This document shows positions 18,393-27,970 of a stretch of DNA of 64,000 nucleotides, piece by piece. The stretch lies in the NCBI RefSeq assembly GCF_004799445.1, contig NZ_SSNA01000055.1, positions 159,817 to 223,816 on the forward strand, given 5' to 3'. A program made the position numbers and the translations under genes. The stretch's first letter is position 1. Each line of letters begins with the position of its first letter. This DNA comes from Bradyrhizobium sp. (GTDB lineage: Bacteria > Pseudomonadota > Alphaproteobacteria > Rhizobiales > Xanthobacteraceae). Under the pieces are notes generated by a model that saw nothing but the letters and a program-made list of their open reading frames with translations, ran no database searches and was not told the DNA's origin.

Positions 18393-20258
18393 TCAGCCGG
18401 GGGCCTCGTCATATTGCGAGCTCGCCATCAGCCATTCTTCCTCGACCCGCTGCAAGGCGCTCGCCGCACTGGCGCGTGCCTTGCTGAGCTGGGCGGCCTG
18501 TTTGGGGTCGCGCTTGAACAGATCCGGCAGCGCGAGCGCGGTATCGATCTTGGCGATGATGCCGCTGATGCGCGCGATTTCGGCTTCGGCGTCTGAAATC
18601 TTCTGCTTCAGCGGTACGCGCTTTTCAGCAGGGTTGCGCTGAGGCTTGTCGCGATTATTGCTGCCGCGGTCGCGCGAATTGGCGCGCATGCCACGCGCCG
18701 ACAGCACCATCCGACGATAATCATCGAGGTCGCCGTCGTAGGTCGTGACGGCATGATTGGCCACGACCCACAACTGGTCGGCACAGGCCTCGATCAGATA
18801 ACGATCATGGGAGACCATGATGACCGCGCCCGGAAAATCATTGATCGCTTCCGCCAGCGCCGCGCGGCTGTCGATATCCAGATGGTTGGTGGGCTCGTCC
18901 AGAATGATCATGTTGGGCCCGAAGAAGGTCGCAAGCCCCAGCAGCAGCCGCGCTTTCTCGCCACCCGACAGGCTCCTGACCAGCGTGTCGCCGGCCTTGC
19001 CCGAAAAGCCGATCGCGCCGGTGCGCCCGCGTACCTTGGTTTCGGGCGCATCCGGCATCAACTTGCGAACGTGATCGTAGGGCGAACCGTCGAGGTTGAG
19101 CTCGTCGACCTGGTGTTGCGCGAAATATCCGACCGAGAGTTTCTCCGCGCGGGTGACGTGACCGGAGAACGGCGCCAGCTTGTTGGCGAGCAGTTTGACC
19201 AGCGTTGATTTGCCGTTGCCGTTGGAGCCGAGCAGGGCGATTCGGTCGTCGGTGTCGATGCGCAGCGTGACGCGATTGAGCACCGGCCGCTTCGGATCGT
19301 AGCCGACCGACACATCGTCGACCGCGATGATGGGCGGCGACAGCATCTTCTCGGGCACCGGAAACGAGATTTCGCGCACGTCCTGCGTCACCAGCGCGGT
19401 CACCGGTTTCATTCGTTCCAGCATCTTGACGCGGGACTGGGCCTGGCGGGCTTTCGATGCCTTGGCCTTGAAGCGGTCGACGAAAGCCTGCAGCCGCTTG
19501 CGTTCGTCGGCCTGCCGCTTGGCGTGCTTGGCGTCCAGCATTTCCCGCGTGGCGCGTTGTTCTTCAAACGAGGAGTAGGTTCCCTTGTAGAGCGTCAGCT
19601 TGCCGCGATCGAGGTGCAGGATCTGATCGACCGAAGTATCGAGCAGGTCGCGATCGTGGCTGATGACGATCACGGTGCGGGGATAATTCGCCAGATGATC
19701 CTCGAGCCAAAGCGTGCCCTCGAGGTCGAGATAGTTGGTGGGCTCGTCCAGCAGCAGCAGATCGGGCGCGGAAAACAGCGTCGCGGCGAGCGCGACGCGC
19801 ATGCGCCAGCCGCCGGAAAATTCCGAACAGGGTCTGCCCTGATCGGCGGCGGAAAATCCGAGGCCGCTGAGGATGGCGGCAGCACGCGCAGGGGCCGAAT
19901 GGGCGTCAATGTCGACCAGCCGGGTTTGAATGTCGGCGATGCGAGTGGGATCGTGCGCGGTGTCCGCTTCGCGCATCAGCGCCTCGCGCTCGAGGTCGGC
20001 CTTCAATACGACCTCGATCAGGCTTTCCGGGCCGTCGGGTGCCTCCTGCGCGAGGCTGCCGACCCGCCAGCGCGGGGGAATCGAGATGGTGCCGGTTTCG
20101 GTGGGCAGTTCACCGCGGATCGCGTGAAACAGCGTTGACTTGCCGACGCCGTTGCGGCCGACGAAGCCAACGCGCGCGCCGGGCACGATCTGAGCTGAGC
20201 TGTGATCGATCAAAAGCCGCCCGGCAATCCGGACCGAAATGTCGGTAATTGAAAGCAT
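18393..20258 (-). CDS. ABC-F family ATPase (Uup/YheS-like)
   Basis: Soluble protein with two ABC ATPase domains and no membrane segments, 621 residues. Walker A motifs are GRNGVGKS (residues 34-41) and GSNGNGKS (near 340). Signatures are FSGGW and LSGGEKARL, and both Walker B motifs read LLLDEPTNYLD or IILDEPTNHLD. An Arg/Lys-rich linker lies between the domains, and a coiled coil occupies the C-terminus (residues 550-615). ABC-F proteins act on ribosomes, and this architecture suggests a translation factor rather than a transporter. The exact subfamily is not decided here. Confidence 0.93.
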   Translation of the reverse strand: MLSITDISVRIAGRLLIDHSSAQIVPGARVGFVGRNGVGKSTLFHAIRGELPTETGTISIPPRWRVGSLAQEAPDGPESLIEVVLKADLEREALMREADTAHDPTRIADIQTRLVDIDAHSAPARAAAILSGLGFSAADQGRPCSEFSGGWRMRVALAATLFSAPDLLLLDEPTNYLDLEGTLWLEDHLANYPRTVIVISHDRDLLDTSVDQILHLDRGKLTLYKGTYSSFEEQRATREMLDAKHAKRQADERKRLQAFVDRFKAKASKARQAQSRVKMLERMKPVTALVTQDVREISFPVPEKMLSPPIIAVDDVSVGYDPKRPVLNRVTLRIDTDDRIALLGSNGNGKSTLVKLLANKLAPFSGHVTRAEKLSVGYFAQHQVDELNLDGSPYDHVRKLMPDAPETKVRGRTGAIGFSGKAGDTLVRSLSGGEKARLLLGLATFFGPNMIILDEPTNHLDIDSRAALAEAINDFPGAVIMVSHDRYLIEACADQLWVVANHAVTTYDGDLDDYRRMVLSARGMRANSRDRGSNNRDKPQRNPAEKRVPLKQKISDAEAEIARISGIIAKIDTALALPDLFKRDPKQAAQLSKARASAASALQRVEEEWLMASSQYDEAPG

Positions 20259-20353
20259 GCGGGCTTTTCACCGCAGCCGCCGAAAAACGCAACCCGTATG
20301 TTGCGATCGGGTGAAGCAAGGTCTCCGCCGCCGCTTTTTCCGCGATATTCAGC

Positions 20354-20545
20354 CTAATTCGGCATTTTTCGGCTGCCGCTTTCGTCGCGCCTGCGCAGTT
20401 CGTCGAGCAGATGCTGGAGGTGGGACGACAGGCGCGACGGCTCCGGGCGAAGGCTCTGCTGCAACCGTTCGCCTACTGCGTCGCAGATCGATCGGCTGGT
20501 ATCGCGATCAATCGGTTCGCTGTCGTCGGTGATTCGGCTGTTCAT
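20354..20545 (-). CDS. Small hypothetical protein, 63 aa
   Basis: Soluble, charged protein with an acidic N-terminus and a helical, Arg/Leu-rich C-terminal half (QHLLDELRRRDESGS). No known domain is recognised. The start codon overlaps the stop of the 29-codon reading frame upstream in an ATGA (20542-20545), so its translation is probably coupled to that frame. The abcF gene starts 95 bp downstream. Confidence 0.6.
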   Translation of the reverse strand: MNSRITDDSEPIDRDTSRSICDAVGERLQQSLRPEPSRLSSHLQHLLDELRRRDESGSRKMPN

Positions 20546-20631
20546 GACGAGTTCCGCTTCGTGGTCATTTCATTGTAACGAGGTGACGCCAGACCAAGTA
20601 ATTGAGGGGGACTTTGTTTCGGGTCGCGCAT
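20542..20631 (-). CDS. Micro-ORF, 29 aa, with a very strong Shine-Dalgarno
   Basis: An ATG at 20631 is preceded at seven bases by AAGGAGGGG, the strongest ribosome-binding site in the window. The frame encodes MRDPKQSPPQLLGLASPRYN plus nine more residues and ends in an ATGA overlap with the 63-residue gene. It may be a leader peptide that couples translation, or a bona fide small protein. An in-frame ATG at 20682 would lengthen it but would bury the ribosome-binding site. Confidence 0.6.
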   Translation of the reverse strand: MRDPKQSPPQLLGLASPRYNEMTTKRNSS

Positions 20632-20693
20632 GAATTCCCCTCCTTTTTGGTAAAATTCGAATGAATATTGCGAACTGTCCATGATCGGACGGC

Positions 20694-20728
20694 AAAAGGC
20701 CCCGGTCACCACGGGACCGGGGCCTTTT
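20694..20728 (-). terminator. Rho-independent terminator (bidirectional form)
   Basis: A perfect 14-bp inverted repeat, aaaaggccccggtc (20694-20707) and gaccggggcctttt (20715-20728), has a 7-base loop and A/T ends on both sides. It lies 24 bp after the stop of the minus-strand secreted-protein gene at 20752, which it most likely terminates. Confidence 0.9.
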
Positions 20729-20751
20729 GACTGGCTAATTGCCAATTCGCC

Positions 20752-21000
20752 TCAATAGCAGCGGTTGATCAGCCGCCAGCGCGGTCCCCACGGCGTCGGA
20801 ACCAATCGCCGCACGTAGCAGCCGCCATAGCCATAGTCGTATCCGTAATAGGCCGGGCCGCCGACGAAGAAGCGTGGACCGCCCCATCCGTGATGCCAAC
20901 CGCCGTGCCAACCACCCCAGGCGGAGGCGGAGGTTGGCGCCAGCGCGGCCACACCCAGCGAAGCCGCGGCAACCGCAACAAGCGAGAGTTTGCGTAACAT
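20752..21000 (-). CDS. Small secreted Trp/Gly/Tyr-rich protein, 82 aa
   Basis: It starts at 21000 with GGAG eight bases before the ATG. A clear signal peptide (MLRKLSLVAVAAASLGVAAL, cleaved near SASA) precedes a short mature protein rich in Gly, Trp, His and Tyr (WGGWHGGWHHGWGG). A C-terminal basic segment with two cysteines follows. The function is unknown; Gly/Trp/His-rich exported proteins of this sort are common in Rhizobiales. It forms a single-gene unit ended by the terminator at 20694-20728. Confidence 0.8.
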   Translation of the reverse strand: MLRKLSLVAVAAASLGVAALAPTSASAWGGWHGGWHHGWGGPRFFVGGPAYYGYDYGYGGCYVRRLVPTPWGPRWRLINRCY

Positions 21001-21280
21001 AGTCGTCTCCTTAAGGTTCGGCGCTGTGGGCGCCATCGGTGAAGCACTGCCCCGAAGCGCCCCAAGCGTCGAGGCGTTCGGTCGATTGAGCCTGCGCCCT
21101 TGAGGGTGAACGAAACCGGGACGACCGTTTCAGAAAGGGTTCATCTTGGTGAAATTGTTGTAATTCCAGGCATCGATGAGCGGTCGGGGCGATCTGCGGC
21201 ATTTCACCTGATCGCTTGCCGTGCACCGACGGCGCCGATATAAGCCCGCAACTTCCCTTAGCGCTTTCAAGGACGAAATC

Positions 21281-21703
21281 ATGGCGATCGAACGTACCTT
21301 TTCCATCATCAAGCCGGACGCGACCGCGCGCAATCTGACCGGCGCCATCAACGCGCTGATCGAAAAGGCCGGGCTTCGCATCGTCGCCCAGAAGCGTATT
21401 CGCATGACCCGCGAACAGGCCGAGACCTTTTATGCCGTTCACAAGGCGCGTCCGTTCTTCGGCGAGCTGGTCGATTTCATGATTTCCGGCCCGGTGGTCG
21501 TTCAGGTTCTCGAAGGCGAAAACGCCGTCCTCAAGCACCGCGACGTCATGGGCGCGACCGATCCTGCCAAGGCGGCGGACGGCACCATCCGCAAGCTGCA
21601 CGCAAAATCGATCGGCGAAAACTCGGTGCATGGCTCCGATGCGCCCGACACGGCGGCGATCGAGATCGCCCAGTTTTTCTCGGGCAACGAAATCGTCGGC
21701 TGA
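21281..21703 (+). CDS. ndk: Nucleoside diphosphate kinase
   Basis: Balances nucleoside triphosphates by phosphate transfer through a phosphohistidine. The 140-residue protein has the standard length, with active-site His117 in NSVHGSD and the nucleotide-binding [11 protein letters not shown] and RDVMGATDP segments. The ATG at 21281 gives the canonical [13 protein letters not shown] start; codons upstream at 21221 are not homologous. Confidence 0.98.
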   Translation: MAIERTFSIIKPDATARNLTGAINALIEKAGLRIVAQKRIRMTREQAETFYAVHKARPFFGELVDFMISGPVVVQVLEGENAVLKHRDVMGATDPAKAADGTIRKLHAKSIGENSVHGSDAPDTAAIEIAQFFSGNEIVG

Positions 21704-21781
21704 TTGACACCGGGGTTGGCGCGCAATCTAGTCCGACGATAGCCGCGGCGGGCGTCGGCTTGCGGCCCAAGGGGGTAGGCT

Positions 21782-22651
21782 GTGAACGGGCTGCTGCAGG
21801 TCGTCGATCCCGCAAACATCGGGGCCTTTTTCACGCAAATTCAGACCGACATGCAAACGGCGGCGTTCTGGCTGGCGGTCGGCAAGATCATCTGGATCAA
21901 CGTGCTGTTGTCCGGCGACAACGCGCTCGTCATTGCGATGGCCTGCCGCGGCCTGCACGGCCGGCACCGACTGTGGGGCATGATCATCGGCGCCGGCATT
22001 GCCGTGGTGCTGCTGATCGCCTTCACCGGCATCGTGGCAACGCTGATGGCTTTGCCCTATCTGAAACTCGCCGGCGGCATCGCGCTGCTGGTCATCGCCG
22101 CCAAACTTCTGGTGCCCGAAGACGAGGGCGATGAAATCGCCGCGGGCACCACGCTCTGGCACGCGATCCGCATCGTCGTCATTGCCGACATCATCATGAG
22201 CCTGGATAATGTGATCGCGGTCGCGGCTGCCGCGAACGGTCGTCTCTCGCTGTTGATCCTCGGCCTTGCCATTAGCATTCCCATGATTATCGCCGGTGCG
22301 GCGCTGATCATGATGGTGCTCGACCGGTTTCCGATCCTGATCTGGCTGGGCGCAATCTTGCTCGGGTGGATCGCCGGAGATGTGATCGCGAGCGATCCGG
22401 CCGTGCAGCCGGTGCTGCACCGGCTTCTCGATGGCACGATCGCACTCAATTTCGATGCGAAATCGGCGATTTTCGGCGTATCATCGCAATTCAGTCTGGG
22501 TGCAGACCTTGACGAATACCTCGCTTCAGTGCTCGGCGTGGTGGCCGTGCTGTTGATGGGGTCGGTATGGCGAAGGCGCAAGCGCCAGCAAGTCGAACAG
22601 CTCGCGCTGCCGGATGGCGGCGAGGTGGTTCAGCCGATCGAGCGGCCCTAA
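21782..22651 (+). CDS. TerC/YjbE-family integral membrane protein
   Basis: Multi-pass inner-membrane protein of 289 residues with at least seven hydrophobic segments. It shows the TerC-family acidic motifs in membrane helices: LLSGDNALVIAMA near residue 42 and IIMSLDNVIAVAAA near 141. TerC and YjbE relatives are linked to manganese export or metallation of exported proteins; the metal is not decided by the sequence. The start is a GTG at 21782, 78 bp after ndk. The last part is a soluble tail after the final helix. Confidence 0.88.
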   Translation: MNGLLQVVDPANIGAFFTQIQTDMQTAAFWLAVGKIIWINVLLSGDNALVIAMACRGLHGRHRLWGMIIGAGIAVVLLIAFTGIVATLMALPYLKLAGGIALLVIAAKLLVPEDEGDEIAAGTTLWHAIRIVVIADIIMSLDNVIAVAAAANGRLSLLILGLAISIPMIIAGAALIMMVLDRFPILIWLGAILLGWIAGDVIASDPAVQPVLHRLLDGTIALNFDAKSAIFGVSSQFSLGADLDEYLASVLGVVAVLLMGSVWRRRKRQQVEQLALPDGGEVVQPIERP

Positions 22652-22696
22652 ACGCGATCGCGGGGGGGCGCCGTCACCGGACCGATGCGATCGGTT

Positions 22697-24199
22697 TCAC
22701 CGTCTTACGATCGATCCGGAGCGGCCGACCAGCCGCGCGAGCTGCTTGAAACGGCTGCCGACGCGATCGGCGACCAGATCGACCAGCCTGTGCTCGAACA
22801 CCAGCATCAGCTTGCGGCCGTTGCTGCGAAAATGCGTGGCCGGCAATACGCCGGTCCGCGCTGCCGATATCAGATGGGCGACGCGGAATGCGGCGCCGAG
22901 CAGGCGGGCGCGCTCGACCATCGCCGGGGGCACCAGCTTCTGAATCATCGCCGGCGGTTCGTTCTGTTCGCTCAAGCCGGCGTAGCGATAGAACACCGAC
23001 AGCGCCACGAACGCCCTGCCTTGGTGGCTGATCGAGCCGAAGTTGCCGTTGGTGATGAGATTGAGCGTCTCTTCGCCGCGGTGATCGGGATGCACCCGCC
23101 AACCGATGTCGGACAAAAGGCAGGCGGCATGGCGCAGGCGGCGATCCTCGTCGGTCTCCTTCAACTTGACGACCCGCACCAGACGATCGGTCCATTCGAT
23201 CAATTCCTGGGCGTGACGGGCGGATCGCGACAGCAGTCCGTTCAGCTTCTGCGCGGCGCAGATAAATCCGTCCCTGGCGCGCTCGGCCTCGGGCAGCTTT
23301 TCGTAGAGAAGACCTTCGCGCACCCCGAAGGTCGAAAAGACGATGGTCTTCGGCTTTGCGACGCGAATGATGTATTCGAGAACAAGCGCGGCATAGGCGA
23401 GCAGCGGCCGCCGTGCATCGGCGATGACTTCGATGTTGGCCAGCATGTTCGCCGATACCAGACGACGCAGACGGCGCGCGAAATCGAGTGCGTCTGCTGC
23501 CGGTATCGAGTAGCCGTGCATGACCCCCAACGGGTACTCGCTTTGAATGATGTGGATGCGCGCCAGCGCGCGCCATGTTCCGCCGACCGCGTAGAAGGCG
23601 CGACCGCGGCCTGCCTTGAGCTGGGCGACGCCGGAAAGTTCGGCCTTGACGATGCGCTCGGCGCGCTTCAGCGACTTGTGCGATAGATCCTGCAACGCCA
23701 GGCTTCCGAGCGGCAGCGTCACGCCGCCGCGGACACGGTTGCCGTGCACGTCGATCAGTTCCAGCGAGCCGCCGCCGAGATCGCCGACGATGCCGTCCGG
23801 CTTGTGCACGCCGGAGACCACGCCGAGCGCGGACAACTTCGCTTCGCGCGGGCCCGACAGGATTTCGATGGGTACCCCGCAGATGCGCTCGGCCTTGGCG
23901 ATGAAATCCGCGCCGTTGCTGGCGTCGCGGCAGGCGGCGGTGGCGATCGCGTGCACGCGATCGACCTTCATGACCCGGCATAGCGCGCGAAAGCGGCGCA
24001 GCGACGTCAGTGCCTTGGTGACGGCGTCCGGCGCCAGCAGACCCGTGGTCTGGACCTCCCGGCCCAGGCCGCAGAGGGCCTTCTCGTTGAAGATCGTGAT
24101 CAGGCTGCGCGCCATCGATTCATAGACGACGAGGCGCACCGAATTCGAACCGATGTCGATGACCGCGACGCTGGATGCGCGTTTGCGCGGCCGCTTCAC
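22697..24199 (-). CDS. ppx: Exopolyphosphatase, Ppx/GppA family
   Basis: Degrades polyphosphate or pppGpp. The 500-residue protein has the ASKHA-fold phosphate motifs AVIDIGSNSVRLVVYE (residues 12-27) and VGDLGGGSLELIDV, with the Arg/Lys-rich HD-like C-terminal domain carrying SDIGWRVHPDHRGEE. It lies 12 bp downstream of ppk on the same strand, so synthesis and breakdown of polyphosphate are co-transcribed. Ppx and GppA cannot be separated by eye; the ppk neighbour favours Ppx. Confidence 0.93.
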   Translation of the reverse strand: MKRPRKRASSVAVIDIGSNSVRLVVYESMARSLITIFNEKALCGLGREVQTTGLLAPDAVTKALTSLRRFRALCRVMKVDRVHAIATAACRDASNGADFIAKAERICGVPIEILSGPREAKLSALGVVSGVHKPDGIVGDLGGGSLELIDVHGNRVRGGVTLPLGSLALQDLSHKSLKRAERIVKAELSGVAQLKAGRGRAFYAVGGTWRALARIHIIQSEYPLGVMHGYSIPAADALDFARRLRRLVSANMLANIEVIADARRPLLAYAALVLEYIIRVAKPKTIVFSTFGVREGLLYEKLPEAERARDGFICAAQKLNGLLSRSARHAQELIEWTDRLVRVVKLKETDEDRRLRHAACLLSDIGWRVHPDHRGEETLNLITNGNFGSISHQGRAFVALSVFYRYAGLSEQNEPPAMIQKLVPPAMVERARLLGAAFRVAHLISAARTGVLPATHFRSNGRKLMLVFEHRLVDLVADRVGSRFKQLARLVGRSGSIVRR

Positions 24200-24211
24200 A
24201 GGGTATTCCCC

Positions 24212-26410
24212 TTACGACGATTGCTGGCGTTCGGTACGGCGCGTGAGACGGCGCGGCGAAGATTCCTGAAGCGACTTTCCACGGCCTGACAGACTCGGAT
24301 TGGTCATGAAATAATTATGCAGGTTGAACGGCTCCTCGCCCTTCGCGGCCTTCATACGCGTTGACGACCCATCCGGCAATAACTGCCAGCTTTGCTCGGT
24401 ATCCTTCAGATTCGCCACCATGATCTGCTCGAGAACCTGCTGATGCACCGTGGGATTCTGCAATGGACAGAGCACCTCGACGCGGCGATCGAGGTTGCGG
24501 GGCATCATGTCGGCCGAGGAGATATACACAGCCGCTTTCGCGCTCGGCAGGCCCTGTCCCATGCCGAAGCAGTAGATTCGGCCGTGCTCGAGGAAGCGGC
24601 CGATGATCGATTTGACGCGGATGTTCTCGGAAAACCCCGGTATGCCTGGTCGCAGGCAGCAGATTCCGCGCACCACGAGTTCGATCGAAACGCCGGCCTG
24701 CGAGGCCTCATAGAGAGCGTCGATGATTTCCGGATCGACCAGCGAGTTCATCTTCAGCCAGATCGCGGCGGGTTTGCCGTGGCGGGCATAGCCGGTCTCG
24801 CCGTGGATGTGCTCGATCATTCGCTTGCGCAAGGTGAGCGGCGACACCGCCATCTTCTCGATGTCGCTCGGTTCGGCATAGCCGGTGATGTAGTTGAATA
24901 CCCGCGCGGCGTCCCGTCCGATGATCGGATCGGAAGTGAAGTAGGACAGATCGGTGTAAATGCGCGCAGTCACGGGATGGTAGTTGCCGGTGCCGGTGTG
25001 GACATAGGTCGTAAGGCTGCCGCCTTCGCGGCGCACGATCAATGACAGTTTGGCATGGGTTTTCAGTTCGATAAATCCGTATACGACCTGCACGCCGGCG
25101 CGTTCGAGATCGCGTGCCCAGCGGATGTTGGCTTCCTCGTCGAACCGCGCCTTGAGCTCGATCAGCGCGGTCACTGACTTTCCGGCCTCCGCGGCTTCGG
25201 CGAGCGCCCGCACGATCGGCGAATTGTTCGAGGTGCGATAGAGCGTCTGCTTGATGGCGACGACGTCGGGGTCACGGGCGGCCTGTTGCAGGAACTGGAC
25301 GACGACGTCGAAGGATTCATAGGGGTGGTGAACGATCAGATCCTTCTGCCGGATCGCGGCGAAGATATCGCCACCATGATCGCGCACGCGCTCCGGGTGG
25401 CGGGGCACATAGGGCACGAATTCGAGATCGGGCCGGTCGAGCCGGGTCAGTTGCGAGAGTTCGTTCATCGCCAGCACGCCATCGACCAGCAGAACCTCGT
25501 CGTCGGCGGTGGAAAGCGCGCGCTGCACGAAGGCGCGCAGCTCTTCGGGCATCTTGGCTTCGATCTCGAGCCGGATCACCGACCCCCGGCGCCGCCGCTT
25601 CAGCGCGGTTTCGAACAGGCGAACCAGATCTTCCGCCTCTTCCTCGATCTCGAGTTCGGAGTCCCTGATAATGCGGAAAGCGCCCTGGCCCTTGACGGTA
25701 TATCCGGGGAACAGCCGGCCGATGAACAGGCCGGTGGCCTGCTCGAGCGTGATCAGTCGTACCGCGCCGTCCTTGGCGGCGGGCAGGCGGATGAAGCGAT
25801 CAATCTTGCCAGGCATGCGAATGAGCGCATTCATCGGCTTGCCATCGGAAACCCGCGCCAGATGCAGCGCGACGGTAAATCCGAGGCTCGGGATGAAGGG
25901 AAAGGGGTGCGCGGGATCGATCGCGAGCGGTGTCAGCAACGGGAAAATATTGTGGAGGAAATGATCCTCGATCCAGGCTCGCTCGGGCTTGGTGACATCG
26001 CGGCCATCGACGAGAACGATGCCGACGTCGGCCAGGATGCCGCGCAGATCGCGCCAGATCGCCTGCTGGTCACTGGCGAGCTTTGAGACGGTCTCGTTGA
26101 TGAGGACAAGCTGCTCGGCGGGGGTCAGACCGTCGGGACTGCGCTCGGCGATGCCCTCGCGCACCTGGGCCTTGATGCCGGCGACCCGGACCATGAAGAA
26201 CTCATCAAGGTTATTGGCGGAAATCGAGAGAAATCTCACCCGCTCAAGCGCTGGATGCCCAGGATTGACCGACTCCTCCAGCACGCGGCGGTTGAAATGC
26301 AGCCAGGAAAGCTCCCGGTTGATGAAGCGCTCGGGGCTGCTGCCCATTCCTGCCCCGGCATCGAGATCTAATTCTTTTTCTTTAGTTACAATGGCTTGCG
26401 CGGTTTCCAT
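24212..26410 (-). CDS. ppk: Polyphosphate kinase 1
   Basis: Makes polyphosphate from ATP using a phosphohistidine. The 732-residue protein has the four PPK1 domains in order. The N-terminal block is [18 protein letters not shown]. The catalytic domains contain [15 protein letters not shown], the active-site histidine in LKTHAKLSL and [10 protein letters not shown]. The C-terminal [12 protein letters not shown] segment is also present. The ATG at 26410 is preferred over the adjacent TTG. Confidence 0.97.
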   Translation of the reverse strand: METAQAIVTKEKELDLDAGAGMGSSPERFINRELSWLHFNRRVLEESVNPGHPALERVRFLSISANNLDEFFMVRVAGIKAQVREGIAERSPDGLTPAEQLVLINETVSKLASDQQAIWRDLRGILADVGIVLVDGRDVTKPERAWIEDHFLHNIFPLLTPLAIDPAHPFPFIPSLGFTVALHLARVSDGKPMNALIRMPGKIDRFIRLPAAKDGAVRLITLEQATGLFIGRLFPGYTVKGQGAFRIIRDSELEIEEEAEDLVRLFETALKRRRRGSVIRLEIEAKMPEELRAFVQRALSTADDEVLLVDGVLAMNELSQLTRLDRPDLEFVPYVPRHPERVRDHGGDIFAAIRQKDLIVHHPYESFDVVVQFLQQAARDPDVVAIKQTLYRTSNNSPIVRALAEAAEAGKSVTALIELKARFDEEANIRWARDLERAGVQVVYGFIELKTHAKLSLIVRREGGSLTTYVHTGTGNYHPVTARIYTDLSYFTSDPIIGRDAARVFNYITGYAEPSDIEKMAVSPLTLRKRMIEHIHGETGYARHGKPAAIWLKMNSLVDPEIIDALYEASQAGVSIELVVRGICCLRPGIPGFSENIRVKSIIGRFLEHGRIYCFGMGQGLPSAKAAVYISSADMMPRNLDRRVEVLCPLQNPTVHQQVLEQIMVANLKDTEQSWQLLPDGSSTRMKAAKGEEPFNLHNYFMTNPSLSGRGKSLQESSPRRLTRRTERQQSS

Positions 26411-26547
26411 CAAGTTCTAATCCATCTCAAGGCAGGCAGCATGGCCATCCGGGCAAAGACGGCGCAAACCATGTGTGATCGCGATGACGTTTCGATGACC
26501 ATGATGTTCCGACCACGCGCGCCGTCAAGGTGCGAAGCGAGGGCCGA

Positions 26548-27240
26548 TCAGGTATTGCCGCGAAGCAGTTCAGCCGCCAGCGCCCGGGTGACCGGCCGGC
26601 CGAGCCGCAACGCTTCGGTGTCCAGGAGTTCCACAGCCTGCCGCACGGCGGCATAAGAGCGCTCGATCCTGGTGGTGAGATAGCTCACCACGGCCTCGTC
26701 GACGGCGAGTTGCCGGTCGGCGCAGAATTTGACGATCAGCGCGCGAAACAATTGGTCGTCCGGCGGCAGCAGCAACACCGTCGGTATCGCGCGCAGCCGT
26801 GAGCGCAGGTCACGCAGCTCGATCTGAAGCGCGGACGGTGGCACCCGCGCGGTGATCAGAACGAATGCCTCGTCTTCGCGCGCCAGATTCAACAGATGGA
26901 ACAGGGCCCGTTCGTCGACATCGGACGATTTCAAGTCGTCAACAACCAGCGCCCCGGTCGCCAAAGCGCCCGGTACCGCCGCCGCAGTCAGCGCATGCGC
27001 CGATGTCGAACGCGCGCCTGACTGCTCCGCCCAAATGGCGGCGAGATGGCTCTTTCCCGAACCCTCCGGTCCCACCAGCAACATGATGCGGTTCGGCCAG
27101 TCCGGCCAACTATCGACCAGGGCGAGGCCGGCGGCATTTGACGGCCCCTCGAGGAAATTGTCGCGCGTAAAGCTCTCTGCATGGGGCAGCGCAAATGCCA
27201 GCTGACGAGGTTGGACGCGGCCTGCCACGCAAGTCTCCAT
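26548..27240 (-). CDS. hdaA: DnaA-related regulatory ATPase HdaA
   Basis: AAA+ protein of 230 residues with Walker A GPEGSGKSH and Walker B ALVVDDLKSS, related to DnaA domain III but lacking the DNA-binding domain IV. Hda-type proteins bind the sliding clamp and promote ATP hydrolysis by DnaA after initiation. The N-terminal QPRQLAFALPHAESF holds the expected short clamp-binding motif (QLAFAL-like). The ATG at 27240 is preferred over 27306. It lies between a pgsA-like gene and ppk, an order common in Rhizobiales. Confidence 0.9.
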   Translation of the reverse strand: METCVAGRVQPRQLAFALPHAESFTRDNFLEGPSNAAGLALVDSWPDWPNRIMLLVGPEGSGKSHLAAIWAEQSGARSTSAHALTAAAVPGALATGALVVDDLKSSDVDERALFHLLNLAREDEAFVLITARVPPSALQIELRDLRSRLRAIPTVLLLPPDDQLFRALIVKFCADRQLAVDEAVVSYLTTRIERSYAAVRQAVELLDTEALRLGRPVTRALAAELLRGNT

Positions 27241-27269
27241 GCCGGGGATCGAGGCACGATGGTCGAAGC

Positions 27270-27812
27270 CTAGCGCGCCTCGATGGTGCTCATATGCCGG
27301 ACCCACTCCACGAGATAGAGGGATACGGAAACCAAAGTAAAGACCGTTACAAAGCCCATCAGGATCAGATCATACGGCACCGGCTTGAAGCCGAAGCCGA
27401 GCGAGGCAAGGACCAGTGCCGCGAATGCCACCTGCGCCACCGTGTTGAGCTTCGACACCATCAACGGTTTCATCGGGATCGGCTTGCCGAACAACCATGA
27501 CACAATAACGGCGCTCACGATCATGATGTCGCGCGAGACCACGAGAATGACGATCCAGCGCGGTACCGCGCCCCAGATTCCAAGCGCCACATAGATCGAG
27601 ACCAGCAACGCCTTGTCGGCCAGCGGGTCGAGCAGCGCCCCCAGTTCGCTCGCCATGTTGAATCGCTTGGCGAGAAAGCCGTCGACGGCGTCGCTGACGC
27701 CCGCGATGACGAAGATCGCAAAGGCAATCTCCATCTGGCTGGACGCAATCGCCCAGACGATAATCGGCACCAAAATGATGCGGCCCAGCGTAATGATGTT
27801 TGGAATACTCAA
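27270..27812 (-). CDS. CDP-alcohol phosphatidyltransferase family protein
   Basis: Integral membrane enzyme that joins CDP-diacylglycerol to an alcohol, probably in phosphatidylglycerophosphate or cardiolipin-type synthesis. The signature is complete: DAVDGFLAKRFN followed by GALLDPLADK, with the metal-binding aspartates in place. Five to six membrane segments follow. No ATG is near. The TTG at 27812 gives SIPNIITLGRIILVP, the usual N-terminus, with GGGAA upstream; a TTG at 27848 would add 12 residues. It diverges from purM. Confidence 0.88.
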   Translation of the reverse strand: MSIPNIITLGRIILVPIIVWAIASSQMEIAFAIFVIAGVSDAVDGFLAKRFNMASELGALLDPLADKALLVSIYVALGIWGAVPRWIVILVVSRDIMIVSAVIVSWLFGKPIPMKPLMVSKLNTVAQVAFAALVLASLGFGFKPVPYDLILMGFVTVFTLVSVSLYLVEWVRHMSTIEAR

Positions 27813-27970
27813 CTCGGTCGTTTCCCGGCTACCGGCCTGATTTTGCAAAAGATCCGGCCCTTTGCAGCCCGAACCGGTTCCTGTCTACATAGTATATGCC
27901 CGCATCTGTTGCGAGCCATTGCACATCGGCGGAATCCAACGTAACCAGCCGCCATCATCTGGAAAAGGCC

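Noticed and set aside
21704..21781. Possible yybP-ykoY manganese riboswitch before the TerC gene
   Set aside because: The gap between ndk and the TerC-like gene is only 78 bp and shows no recognisable core motif of this class; a few GC-rich stretches do not suffice.
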